Of a stretch of DNA of 64,000 nucleotides, positions 1-8,345 are shown piece after piece. The translations under genes and the position numbers were made by a program. This DNA is from JBDTSW01 sp963758845. Its GTDB lineage: Bacteria; Actinomycetota; Thermoleophilia; Solirubrobacterales; 70-9. The DNA is taken from the NCBI GenBank assembly GCA_963758845.1, contig CAVWWX010000001.1:62001-126000 (forward strand), written 5' to 3'. Every line of letters begins with the position of its first letter. Positions within the stretch are counted from its first letter, which is position 1. The notes below the pieces were generated by a model. It was not told where the DNA came from. It ran no database searches and saw only the letters and a list, made by a program, of their open reading frames with translations.

Positions 1-1
1 C

Positions 2-73
2 CGGGTAATCCGGAGGCGCGGCAAGGTGCTGATCATCTGTTCGAACCCCCGGCACAAGCAGCGACAGGGATAG
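2..73 (+). CDS. rpmJ: 50S ribosomal protein L36 (C-terminal part)
   Basis: Only the end of the gene lies in the window; the start is beyond the left edge. The frame reads RVIRRRGKVLIICSNPRHKQ and ends at TAG 71-73, which matches the conserved tail of bacterial L36 with its Cys and His zinc-ligand positions. It sits just upstream of rpsM, the usual order in the infA-rpmJ-rpsM-rpsK-rpsD-rpoA-rplQ operon. L36 is a small protein of the 50S subunit. Confidence 0.93.
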   Translation, partial: RVIRRRGKVLIICSNPRHKQRQG

Positions 74-85
74 AGGGCTAAGACT

Positions 86-469
86 TTGGCGCGCATCGCA
101 GGAATCAACCTTCCGCTCAACAAGCGGATCGAGATCGGGCTCACCTACGTCCACGGCATCGGCCGTCCGACGGCCGAGAAGATCCTCGCCGACACGGGGA
201 TCGACCCGAACACCTACGTGAAGGACCTGACCGACGACGAGGCCGTGAAGCTTCGCGAGGCGGTCGAGTCCCGCGAGGTCGAGGGCGACCTGCGCCGCGA
301 CCGCTCCCAGAACATCAAGCGCCTCTCCGAGATCGGTGCCTACCGCGGCCTGCGCCACCGCCGCGGCCTGCCGGTCAGGGGCCAGCGAACGAAGACCAAC
401 GCCCGCGGCCGCAAGGGACCCAAGCGGATGAGCGTCGCCGGCAAGCGCAAGGCGCCGACGCCCAAGTGA
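86..469 (+). CDS. rpsM: 30S ribosomal protein S13
   Basis: S13 is in the head of the 30S subunit and contacts the P-site tRNA and 23S rRNA. The 127-residue product starts MARIAGINLP and has the basic C-terminal segment RGLRHRRGLPVRGQRTKTNARGRKGPKR in shortened form typical of the family. The start is a TTG at 86-88, 12 bases after the rpmJ stop; the N-terminus aligns with the family exactly there. It is second in the visible ribosomal operon, followed by rpsK 11 bases later. Confidence 0.98.
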   Translation: MARIAGINLPLNKRIEIGLTYVHGIGRPTAEKILADTGIDPNTYVKDLTDDEAVKLREAVESREVEGDLRRDRSQNIKRLSEIGAYRGLRHRRGLPVRGQRTKTNARGRKGPKRMSVAGKRKAPTPK

Positions 470-480
470 GGAACTGAGAG

Positions 481-879
481 ATGCCGCAACCGAGGAAGGG
501 CAAGGGCAAGACCCGTCGCCGCGTCAAGAAGAACATCCCCTACGGCGTCGCCCACATCAAGACGTCGTTCAACAACACGATCGTGACGATCACCGACACC
601 GACGGCAACGTCGTCTGCTGGGAGTCCGCCGGCTCGGCCGGGTTCAAGGGCTCGCGCAAGTCCACGCCGTTCGCCGCGCAGGTGACGGCCGACGCTGCCG
701 CCCGCAAGGGCATGGAGCACGGGCTCGAGCGCGTGGAGGTCCACGCCAAGGGCGCCGGCTCGGGCCGCGACACGGCGATCCGCTCGCTCCAGGCCGCCGG
801 CCTTCAGGTCACGACCGTCAAGGACGTCTCGCCGCAGGCCCACAACGGCTGCCGCCCCAAGAAGCGGCGGAGGGGCTAG
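481..879 (+). CDS. rpsK: 30S ribosomal protein S11
   Basis: S11 lies on the platform of the 30S subunit near the mRNA exit. The 132-residue product has the family core NIPYGVAHIKTSFNNTIVT near residues 18-36 and the basic tail NGCRPKKRRRG. Length and both ends agree with bacterial S11. An ATG start follows a weak GAGGAACTGAGAG leader. It is tightly placed between rpsM and rpsD, the latter beginning two bases after its stop. Confidence 0.98.
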   Translation: MPQPRKGKGKTRRRVKKNIPYGVAHIKTSFNNTIVTITDTDGNVVCWESAGSAGFKGSRKSTPFAAQVTADAAARKGMEHGLERVEVHAKGAGSGRDTAIRSLQAAGLQVTTVKDVSPQAHNGCRPKKRRRG

Positions 880-881
880 CC

Positions 882-1502
882 ATGGCGAGGGATACCGGAG
901 CCCAGTGCAAGCAGTGCCGCCGCGAGGGACAGAAGCTGTTCCTGAAGGGCGAGCGCTGCTTCACCGAGAAGTGTGGCGTCGAGCGACGCTCCTACCCGCC
1001 CGGAGAGCACGGCCGCGGCCGTGTGCGGGCGTCGGAGTACCGCAACCAGCTGCGCGAGAAGCAGAAGGCGCGGCGCTTCTACCAGCTGCTGGAGAAGCAG
1101 TTCCACTCTTACTACGTGAAGGCGTCGCGGCAGCCGGGAGTCACCGGCGAGAACCTGCTGCGCCTGCTCGAACGGCGTTTCGACAACGTCCTCGTGCGCC
1201 TGGGCTTCGCGGCCTCGCGCCGCCAGGCCCGGCAGATGATCGGCCACGGCCACTGGTTCATCAACGGCCGCCGCGTCGACATCCCCAGCTACCAACTGCG
1301 TCCCGACGACGTGATCACGATCAAGCCCTCCTCGCCCGCGACCGACGTGGTTCGCCAGGCGACCGAGTTGACCGCTGCTGTCCCCCCGTGGCTGCAGGCC
1401 GATCACGACGCACTGACGGCGAAGGTGCTTCGCCTCCCCGAGCGCGCTGAGATCGCGACGCCGGTGGAGGAGCAGCTCATCGTCGAGCTCTACTCCAAGT
1501 AG
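882..1502 (+). CDS. rpsD: 30S ribosomal protein S4, zinc-binding type
   Basis: S4 nucleates 30S assembly on 16S rRNA and often autoregulates its operon. The product has 206 residues. The N-terminus carries CxxC (CKQC, near residues 9-12) and a second pair CFTEKC (near 26-31), so this is the zinc-binding (C+) paralogue rather than the zinc-free one. The central S4 RNA-binding domain is visible as RLDNVLVRLGF-like sequence (here RRFDNVLVRLGFAASRRQAR). ATG start two bases after the rpsK stop. Confidence 0.98.
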   Translation: MARDTGAQCKQCRREGQKLFLKGERCFTEKCGVERRSYPPGEHGRGRVRASEYRNQLREKQKARRFYQLLEKQFHSYYVKASRQPGVTGENLLRLLERRFDNVLVRLGFAASRRQARQMIGHGHWFINGRRVDIPSYQLRPDDVITIKPSSPATDVVRQATELTAAVPPWLQADHDALTAKVLRLPERAEIATPVEEQLIVELYSK

Positions 1503-1542
1503 GGCAACCAACCTTCAGCGCCCGCAACCGAGAGGAATACCA

Positions 1543-2511
1543 ATGACCACGCTGCCCGAGTTCCAGATCCCCAAGATCTCCAAAGAGGACATCAACGACG
1601 AGAAGGGGACGTTCACGATCGAGCCCCTGGACAAGGGCTTCGGCTACACCTTCGGCAACAGCCTTCGCCGAGTGCTCCTGTCCTCGCTCGGCGGCGCCGC
1701 GATCAAGAGCGTTCGCATCGAGGGCGTGGCCCACGAGTTCTCGACGGTCCCCGGGGTGAAGGAGGACGTCACCGACGTCGTCCTCAACCTCAAGGACATC
1801 GTCGTGCGCATGCACACCGACGCCGACGAGGTCGAGGCGCCGCTGGTGGCCAGCGGCCCCGGTGAGGTCACGGCGAAGGACATCGACCTGCCCGCGGGCG
1901 TCGAGATCCTGAACCCGGACGCGCCGATCGCGACGCTCGAGAAGCGCACCAAGCTCGAGATGTACCTCACGATCGGCCGCGGCCGTGGCTACTCGCCCGC
2001 CGAGGAGAACAAGAGCGAGGATCAGGCCATCGGCGTGATCCCGATCGACTCGATCTTCTCGCCGATTCGCCGCACCGCCTACTCGGTGGACGCGGCCCGC
2101 GTCGGCCAGCGGACGGACTTCGACAAGCTCTCGCTCGAGATCGAGACCGATGGGTCGATCGAGCCGGCCAGCGCTCTGCGCGAGGCCGCCGAGCTGTTGA
2201 TCAAGAGCCTGGCGATCTTCACCGACGCCGACCGGGTCGAGGAGCTGACGGCGCGCGACGCGCTGGGCGCCCCCGACGGGGCCGGCCTGCCGGCCTCGCC
2301 CGCGGTCGAGGGCGACGATCGCCTGATCGAGGAGCTCGAGATCGGCGTGCGGGCATACAACTGCCTCAAGCGCGCCGGGATCCAGACCGTCGGCGACCTC
2401 GTCCAGCGTTCGGAATCCGAGCTGAACGCGATCCCGAACTTCGGCAAGCGCTCGACTGAAGAGGTCAAGGAATCTCTCGTCGCGCTGGGGCTTTCGCTCC
2501 GCGACGAGTAG
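1543..2511 (+). CDS. rpoA: DNA-directed RNA polymerase subunit alpha
   Basis: Alpha scaffolds assembly of the polymerase core and binds UP elements and activators through its C-terminal domain. The 322-residue product shows the N-terminal dimerisation domain (GFGYTFGNSLRRVLLSSL near residues 31-48) and, after a linker near 235-255, the C-terminal helix-hairpin-helix domain with RAYNCLKRAGIQTVGDL and NFGKRSTEEVKE. The start ATG follows an AGAGGAATACC ribosome-binding region. Placement between rpsD and rplQ is the standard order. Confidence 0.98.
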   Translation: MTTLPEFQIPKISKEDINDEKGTFTIEPLDKGFGYTFGNSLRRVLLSSLGGAAIKSVRIEGVAHEFSTVPGVKEDVTDVVLNLKDIVVRMHTDADEVEAPLVASGPGEVTAKDIDLPAGVEILNPDAPIATLEKRTKLEMYLTIGRGRGYSPAEENKSEDQAIGVIPIDSIFSPIRRTAYSVDAARVGQRTDFDKLSLEIETDGSIEPASALREAAELLIKSLAIFTDADRVEELTARDALGAPDGAGLPASPAVEGDDRLIEELEIGVRAYNCLKRAGIQTVGDLVQRSESELNAIPNFGKRSTEEVKESLVALGLSLRDE

Positions 2512-2548
2512 TTTTCCGGGGCGGGCAGCGCCCGCCCAGGAGGCAACC

Positions 2549-2902
2549 ATGCGTCACTCGAAGCAGCGCCACAAGCTCAGCCGCGACTCCGCCCACCGGC
2601 GGTCGCTCCTTCGCAACCTGTCGAAGGACGTGATCCAGCACGAGCGGATCCAGACCAGCCAGGCGAAGGCCAAGGCCGTGAAGCCGAAGCTCGAGAAGCT
2701 GATCACGCTGGCCAAGCGCGGCGACCTTCACGCGCGCCGCCAGGCGCTCTCCGAGCTGGGACAGGACAAGTTCATCGTCCACAAGCTGTTCGAGGAGGTC
2801 GCGCCCCGCTACGCCGACCGCCCGGGGGGCTACACCCGGATCGTGAAGCTCGGCCCCCGCCGGTCCGACTCCACCGAGATGGTGTTCATCGAGCTCGTCT
2901 GA
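2549..2902 (+). CDS. rplQ: 50S ribosomal protein L17
   Basis: L17 is near the polypeptide exit of the 50S subunit. The 117-residue product starts MRHSKQRHKLSRDSAHRRSL, the near-invariant L17 N-terminus, and ends RRSDSTEMVFIELV. A strong CAGGAGG ribosome-binding site lies 6-7 bases upstream of the ATG. It closes the ribosomal operon; truA follows after 10 bases and is probably cotranscribed. Confidence 0.98.
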   Translation: MRHSKQRHKLSRDSAHRRSLLRNLSKDVIQHERIQTSQAKAKAVKPKLEKLITLAKRGDLHARRQALSELGQDKFIVHKLFEEVAPRYADRPGGYTRIVKLGPRRSDSTEMVFIELV

Positions 2903-2912
2903 GTTCCCGGCG

Positions 2913-3659
2913 GTGCCGACCTACCGCCTCGACGTCGCCTACGACGGCGCCCCCTTCGCGGGGTGGGCAGCCCAGCCGGGGCTTCGCACCGTCCAGGGCG
3001 AGCTGGAGGACGCGATCGAGCAGGTCCTGGGCCACCGCGCCGCGCTGACCGTCGCAGGGCGGACCGACGCGGGCGTCCACGCCTGGGGCCAGGTCGCGAG
3101 CCTGGAGCTTGCGTCCGAGCCCAGCCTGGACCTGCGCCGCGCGCTCGACGCGGTGACCCCGACCGAGATCACCGTTCGCGCCGCCGCGCCCGCCGCGGAT
3201 GGCTTCAACGCGCGCCGCGACGCCAAGTCGCGCACCTACTGCTACCGGCTGCTCCCGCAGTCGGCCGCCAGCCCGTTCGAGGCCGGGCGCGCGCTGTGGT
3301 GGCCCTACCCGCTCGAGCGGGCGGCCCTCGACGCCTGCGCCGCAGCGGTCGTGGGCACCCACGACTTCACCGCCTTCACCCCAACCCAGACCGAGCACGT
3401 GCGCTTCCAGCGCGATGTCCTGCGCTGCGAGTGGCGCGACGGCACGGGGATCGGGCCGGACCCCGTGCTCGAGCTGTGGATCGAGGCCGACGCCTTCATG
3501 CGCAACATGGTGCGAGTGCTGGTCGGGACGATGCTCGAGGCCGGCGCCGGCAGGCGCTCGGAGGAGGACTTCGCCTCGCTCCTGGAGGGCGCGCCCCGCG
3601 AGCGCGGGGGAGAGACGGCGCCCGCGCACGGCCTCTACCTCGCATCGGTTCGCTACTGA
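2913..3659 (+). CDS. truA: tRNA pseudouridine(38-40) synthase TruA
   Basis: TruA converts uridines 38-40 of the tRNA anticodon arm to pseudouridine. The 248-residue product has the catalytic motif GRTDAGVHAWGQV with Asp52, the YRL substrate motif (CYRLLPQ) and the conserved FMRNMVRVLVGTMLEAG region near residues 195-211. The start is GTG at 2913, 10 bases after rplQ, where the family N-terminus (YRLDVAYDGAPFAGW) begins. The rplQ-truA linkage is common in bacteria. Confidence 0.97.
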   Translation: MPTYRLDVAYDGAPFAGWAAQPGLRTVQGELEDAIEQVLGHRAALTVAGRTDAGVHAWGQVASLELASEPSLDLRRALDAVTPTEITVRAAAPAADGFNARRDAKSRTYCYRLLPQSAASPFEAGRALWWPYPLERAALDACAAAVVGTHDFTAFTPTQTEHVRFQRDVLRCEWRDGTGIGPDPVLELWIEADAFMRNMVRVLVGTMLEAGAGRRSEEDFASLLEGAPRERGGETAPAHGLYLASVRY

Positions 3660-3681
3660 GACGCTCCATAGAATCGGCCCG

Positions 3682-4486
3682 GTGAGAGTTCTCCTCACCA
3701 ACGACGACGGGATCCAGGCCGACGGGCTGCAGGCGCTGCGCCGGGCGATGGCGGAGCTCGACGACGTCGAGCTCCACGTCGTCGCTCCGGACTCCAACCG
3801 CAGCGCGATGGCGCGCTCGATCACGACGCGCTCCCCCCTGTGGGTCGAGGAGGTGCGCTTCGAGGACGGCGTCGAGCGGCTTCGCCACCGATGGCACGCC
3901 CGTGGATTGCGTGCGGTTCGCCGACCTGGGCCTGATCGGCGAGAAGCCGGAGCTGATCGTCTCCGGCATCAACCACGGCGCCAACCTCGGCGATGACGTC
4001 ACCTACTCGGGCACGGTCGCGGCCGCCCTGGAAGGCATCGTGCTGGGGATCCCCGCGATCGCCGTCTCGCAGCAGTCGCTGAAAGGCGAGATGGGCTGGC
4101 ACTTCGGCGGCAAGCTCGACTTCACGGTCGCCTCGCGCTTCGTGGCCGGCCTCGTCACGCGGCTGGCCGAGCATCCCCTGCCCGAGCGCACGCTGATCAA
4201 CGTCAACTGCCCGAACGAGGTCAGTGGGGTCGAGGTGACACGGCTGGGCAAGCGCCTCTACGACGACGAGATGCGGCTGGTCGAGGAGGCCGAGGACGGG
4301 CGCCGTCGCTACCGGATCTACGGATTCGAGCCCTCGTTCGAGGACGAGCCCGGGACCGACCTCGCCGCCCAGGCGCGCGGCAAGATCTCGCTGACGCCGC
4401 TCCACTTCGACCTGACGCACCACGACGGAATGGACCCGATGCGCGAGTGGGACCTCGACGGGCTCCTGGGCGCGGCGACGGCGTGA
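3682..4486 (+). CDS. surE: 5'/3'-nucleotidase SurE (frameshifted in this sequence)
   Basis: SurE is a metal-dependent nucleotidase acting on nucleoside monophosphates. The N-terminal part, from GTG 3682, reads VRVLLTNDDGIQADGL with the DD metal ligands and the APDSNRSAMARSIT loop. The reading then has to move by one base near 3877, within GAGCGGCTTCG, to continue as GFATDGTPVDCVRFADLGL and SGINHGANLGDDVTYSGTV, the other metal-site motifs. With one extra base removed the product is 267 residues, normal for SurE. The break is probably a sequence error, since both halves are fully conserved. TGA overlaps the GTG of ligA. Confidence 0.9.
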
Positions 4487-6552
4487 GCCCGGCGAAGAAG
4501 CAGACCTCCTCCGAGGCGCGGGCCGCCGAGCTGCGCGAGGAGCTCGCGGGACACGACCATGCCTACTACGTCCTCGACGACCCGACGATCGGGGACGACG
4601 AATACGACGCGCTGCTGAACGAGCTGCGCGACCTCGAGGAGGCCAACCCCGAGCTGCGCACGCCGGACTCGCCGACCCAGCGGGTGGGCGGCAAGCCCCT
4701 CGACAAGTTCGAGCAGGTCAGCCACCCCGAGCCCATGCTTTCGCTGGGGAACGTCCGCAACGAGGAGGAGCTGCGTGGCTGGGAGTCGCGGATCCGCAAC
4801 CTCCTGAAGCGCTTCGACATCACCGCGGACGAGTTCGGCTACGTCACCGAGCCGAAGATCGACGGGCTGGCCATCTCGCTGGTGTACGAGGGCGGGACCT
4901 TCATCCGTGGGGCCACGCGCGGCGACGGGCGGATCGGCGAGGACGTCACTCACAACCTGCGCACGATCAAGGCGATCCCGCTCTCGATCCCGGACGCTCC
5001 CGACATGGTCGAGGTCCGGGGCGAGATCTACTTCCCGCGCTCGGGCTTCCAGGAGCTGAACGAGAGCCGCGCCGAGGCCGGCGAGCCCGCGTTCGCCAAC
5101 CCGCGGAACGCCGCCGCCGGGACGATCCGCCAGCTCGACCCGCAGATCGCGGCCGAGCGCCCGCTCTCGATGTGGTCCTACGGGATCGGCGCCGGCCTGG
5201 ACCTCCCCACGCACGCGGACGAGCTGGAGTGGATGCGCGAACGCGGGTTCCGGGTCGAGCCCGAGATCGCCGTCCACGAGACCGAGGATCAGGTCGTCGA
5301 GCGCTGCCACTGGTGGGAGGAGCGCCGGGAGTCGCTGGACTACGAGATCGACGGCGTCGTGGTGAAGGTGAACGAGCGGGCGCTGTGGCGCGAGCTGGGG
5401 GTCGTCGGCCGCGAGCCGCGCTGGGCGATCGCCTGGAAGTTCCCGCCGATCACGGCCACGACGAAGCTCAACAAGATCGTCTGGAACGTGGGGCGGACCG
5501 GCCACTTGATGCCGTTCGCGATGCTCGAGCCGGTGGGGGTCGGCGGGGTAACCGTCTCGACGGCGACCCTTCACAACGAGGAGGACCTGGCCCGCAAGGA
5601 CGTGCGCGAGGGCGACGAGGTCGTCGTCACCCGCGCCGGCGACGTGATCCCGCAGGTGATCGCCCCGCTGATCCAGCGTCGCAAGGGCAGGCGCCTGCGA
5701 AAGCCGAAGCCCCCGAAGGAGTGCCCGGCGTGTGGCACGCCGGTCGTGAAGCCCGACGATGCGGTCTTCTCGATCTGTCCCAACCGGCGCGGCTGCCCGG
5801 GCCAGCGCTTCCAGCACGTGAAGCAGTTCGCCGGGGTCATGGACATCGAGGGGATGGGCGAGAAGCTCGCGCTGCGCTTCCTCGAGGAGGGGCTGATCTC
5901 AGACGTCGCCGACATCTACGACCTCACCCCCGAGCGCCTCCAGGAGCTGGAGGGCTTCGGCGAGACCTCCGCCCAGAACCTGATCCAGGCGATCGAGGAC
6001 TCGAAGAAGCAGCCGTTCGGGATCGTGTTGTTCGCGCTGGGGTTGCCGGGCGTGGGCTACGTCACGGCCCAGGCGCTCGCCGAGCACTTCGGCACGATCG
6101 ACGCGCTCGTCGAGGCCTCGACCGAGCAGATCACCGAGGTCGAGGGCGTCGGCCCGATCCTGGCCGAGCAGCTGCGCGAGGAGTTCTCCGAGGAGGAGAA
6201 CCTGGCCTTGGTCGAGCGCCTCCGCGAGCGTGGGCTGAAGCTCGAGCTCTCGGCGGCCGAGCGCCGCGCCGAGGGAGGCCCGCTGGACGGCTGCACCCTC
6301 GTCCTCACCGGCACCCTCCCCGAGCTATCGCGCGAGGAGGCGACCAAGCTGATCCGCCGGGCCGGCGGCAAGGTCACCGGCTCGGTCTCGAAGAAGACCG
6401 ACTACGTCGTCGCCGGCGACAGCCCCGGCACCAAGCTCGCGAAGGCCGAGGAGCTGGAGGTCAAGGTCCTCGACGAAACCGGCCTCCGTAAGCTCCTGGG
6501 CGAGGCCGCGGGCTCCGGCAAGTCCGAGCCCACCCCGAACCTGCGGCGGTAG
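4483..6552 (+). CDS. ligA: NAD-dependent DNA ligase LigA
   Basis: LigA seals nicks in replication and repair using NAD as AMP donor. The 690-residue product has the Ia domain at residues 1-60, the adenylation motif EPKIDG with Lys125, an OB fold (RWAIAWKFPP and later), a four-cysteine zinc finger (CPACGTP...CPNRRGC), helix-hairpin-helix repeats (residues 480-580) and a C-terminal BRCT domain beginning near DGCTLVLTGTLPE. I chose GTG 4483 because it overlaps the surE stop as GTGA and gives the normal N-terminus; an upstream in-frame ATG at 4447 would add 12 residues inside surE. Confidence 0.97.
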   Translation: MSPAKKQTSSEARAAELREELAGHDHAYYVLDDPTIGDDEYDALLNELRDLEEANPELRTPDSPTQRVGGKPLDKFEQVSHPEPMLSLGNVRNEEELRGWESRIRNLLKRFDITADEFGYVTEPKIDGLAISLVYEGGTFIRGATRGDGRIGEDVTHNLRTIKAIPLSIPDAPDMVEVRGEIYFPRSGFQELNESRAEAGEPAFANPRNAAAGTIRQLDPQIAAERPLSMWSYGIGAGLDLPTHADELEWMRERGFRVEPEIAVHETEDQVVERCHWWEERRESLDYEIDGVVVKVNERALWRELGVVGREPRWAIAWKFPPITATTKLNKIVWNVGRTGHLMPFAMLEPVGVGGVTVSTATLHNEEDLARKDVREGDEVVVTRAGDVIPQVIAPLIQRRKGRRLRKPKPPKECPACGTPVVKPDDAVFSICPNRRGCPGQRFQHVKQFAGVMDIEGMGEKLALRFLEEGLISDVADIYDLTPERLQELEGFGETSAQNLIQAIEDSKKQPFGIVLFALGLPGVGYVTAQALAEHFGTIDALVEASTEQITEVEGVGPILAEQLREEFSEEENLALVERLRERGLKLELSAAERRAEGGPLDGCTLVLTGTLPELSREEATKLIRRAGGKVTGSVSKKTDYVVAGDSPGTKLAKAEELEVKVLDETGLRKLLGEAAGSGKSEPTPNLRR

Positions 6553-6579
6553 GCCGGGTGTAGGCGCGAGAGTCTCGAG

Positions 6580-6960
6580 ATGCCCGACTGGACGAAGAAG
6601 AACTTCGACGACCTTCGCGACGTCAGCCCTGAGGATGTGCGAATCCAGTGGCGGTTCGCGCGAGAGGCTCTGGGCTCGCCCGAGCTCGGCGTCAGCCGCT
6701 TCACCTACGACCCGGGTGCCCGCATGCCGTGGGGCCACCGGCATCACGTGCAGGAGGAGGCCTACGTCGTGGTCGCCGGGTCCGGTCGTGCCAAGCTCGA
6801 CGACGAGGTCATCGAGATCTCGGCGTGGGACGTGCTGCGGGTCGCTCCTACGGTGGCTCGCTCGTTCGAAGCCGGCCCAGACGGTCTTGACGTGATCTGC
6901 ATCGGTGGTCGCAAGCCCGAGGGAGGCGACAACGAGCAGGTCGACGACTTCTGGGACTGA
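6580..6960 (+). CDS. Cupin-fold protein
   Basis: A 126-residue single-domain cupin. The metal-binding motif 1 is visible as GHRHHVQEEAYVVVAGSG near residues 50-68, and motif 2 as the PTVARSFEAG segment, where the usual His is replaced by Arg or Ser. Such small cupins bind a metal and a small ligand; the substrate cannot be read from the sequence. The gene follows ligA by 27 bases and precedes the patatin-like gene. It may be read from the ligA transcript. Confidence 0.8.
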   Translation: MPDWTKKNFDDLRDVSPEDVRIQWRFAREALGSPELGVSRFTYDPGARMPWGHRHHVQEEAYVVVAGSGRAKLDDEVIEISAWDVLRVAPTVARSFEAGPDGLDVICIGGRKPEGGDNEQVDDFWD

Positions 6961-7016
6961 CCGGGAGGGCAGGACGGCTTGAGGGCGGGTTGGCGCAGGC
7001 CGACCACCCTCCCAGG

Positions 7017-7022
7017 CATAAT
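7017..7022 (+). promoter_or_regulatory. Possible -10 element (CATAAT), near-leaderless start
   Basis: CATAAT ends 9 bases before the ATG at 7032 of the patatin-like gene, and no ribosome-binding site lies between them. If used, the transcript would start within a few bases of the start codon, as in leaderless mRNAs that are common in Actinobacteria. No good -35 hexamer is seen. This is inferred from spacing only. Confidence 0.35.
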
Positions 7023-7031
7023 TCAGGGTGG

Positions 7032-8330
7032 ATGGGAAAGGTCGTCGAGCTCGACACGTCGAGCACTGAATCCAGGGCGGGGCGCGCGAAGCGCAGGCGC
7101 AAGCGGTCGAAGACCGCGTTGGTCCTGGGCGGGGGCGGCTTCACCGGGGGTGTGTACGAGATCGGCGCGCTGCGCGCGCTGGACCTCCTGGCCGTCAACC
7201 AGACCGTTAACGAGTTCGACGTGTACGTGGGCACCAGCGCCGGCTCGTTCATCTCCGCGCTCACCGCCAACGGGGTCACGCCCGAGGAGATGATGCGCGT
7301 CCTGAACCGCGACCTCGCCTCGCCCCTGCGCGATATCGACCTGAAGATGCTGTTGCGGCCCAACTACAGGGGCATCATCACCCGGGGGGTCCAGTTTCCC
7401 TTCCGAATGGTCGGGCTCGCCCGCTCGCTGGTGGGCCACCTGGGCGAGACCTCGGCCGTGGACCTCCTGATGGGGCTGGCCAGCGGCCTACCGAACGGCT
7501 TCTACAGCAGCGACGGGATCGCAAGGTACGTCGAGGAGGCGCTGACCGACCCGGACCGGACCAACGACTTCCGCCTGCTCGAGCGCGAGCTGTACCTCAC
7601 GGTCACCGACCTCGACACCACCGAGCGGGTGGTGCTGGGGGAGGGCGAGTGGGCCGACGTCCCGATCTCGCAGGCCGTGGCCGCCTCGGGCGCCCTGCCC
7701 GCGGTCTACGAGCCGGTGACCATCAAGGACCGCGAGTTCATCGATGGCGGGATCCGCTCGACCACCAACGTCGACGTCGCGGTCGAGCGGGGCGCCAAGT
7801 TCATCGTGGTGATCAACCCGATCGTCCCCTACGTGAACGACTTCTCCAAGCGGATCCCCACCATCACCGGCGACCGCGTCCGCCGCGTCTCCGACATGGG
7901 GGTCGGCGCGATCGCCAACCAGTCCTTCCGGGCGCTTTCCCACGATCGCCTCCACCGCGCGGTCAAGGACTGGCAGGAGGACTTCCCCGGCGTGGACATC
8001 ATCCTGATCGAGCCCGAGCTGGACGACGAGCTGATGTTCGGCACCCCGATCCTGGACTACTCGGCCCGGCTCGAGATCGCCAAGCACGGCTTCGAGTCGG
8101 TCACGCTCAAGCTGGCGCGTGACTACGACCGCTACAAGGCGATCGCCGAGCGCCACGGCATCGAGATCTCGGGCCGGCGCGTCCGCCACGTGCTCGAGCA
8201 GGTCGAGCGCGACCGCGGCAAGCTCTCGGCCTGGCGGCGGGTGCTCGAGCAGACCACCGCCGCGCTCCTGCGCCAGCAGCCTGGCCAGCGCGAGGACCAG
8301 GCAGCGGAGGCCGCCTCTGAAGACGCCTGA
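7032..8330 (+). CDS. Patatin-like phospholipase
   Basis: A serine acyl hydrolase of the patatin family, likely acting on phospholipids or other acyl esters. From ATG 7032 the product has 432 residues. The oxyanion glycine-rich motif GGGGFTGG is at residues 33-40, the nucleophile motif GTSAG at 67-71 (Ser69), and the catalytic Asp lies in FIDGGIRS near residue 240. A basic N-terminus (RAKRRRKRSK) precedes the domain. An in-frame start at 6990 exists but lies upstream of the -10-like element. It converges on the acyl-CoA synthetase gene, which could re-activate released fatty acids. Confidence 0.9.
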   Translation: MGKVVELDTSSTESRAGRAKRRRKRSKTALVLGGGGFTGGVYEIGALRALDLLAVNQTVNEFDVYVGTSAGSFISALTANGVTPEEMMRVLNRDLASPLRDIDLKMLLRPNYRGIITRGVQFPFRMVGLARSLVGHLGETSAVDLLMGLASGLPNGFYSSDGIARYVEEALTDPDRTNDFRLLERELYLTVTDLDTTERVVLGEGEWADVPISQAVAASGALPAVYEPVTIKDREFIDGGIRSTTNVDVAVERGAKFIVVINPIVPYVNDFSKRIPTITGDRVRRVSDMGVGAIANQSFRALSHDRLHRAVKDWQEDFPGVDIILIEPELDDELMFGTPILDYSARLEIAKHGFESVTLKLARDYDRYKAIAERHGIEISGRRVRHVLEQVERDRGKLSAWRRVLEQTTAALLRQQPGQREDQAAEAASEDA

Positions 8331-8345
8331 GCCCGCGGGGGCTCA
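8328..8345. terminator. Stem-loop between convergent genes
   Basis: TGAGCCC (8328-8334), a four-base loop, then GGGCTCA (8339-8345) form a perfect 7-bp hairpin that contains the stop codons of both converging genes (TGA 8328-8330 on plus, TGA complement 8343-8345 on minus). There is no T-run. It probably acts as a shared, bidirectional transcription end. Confidence 0.55.
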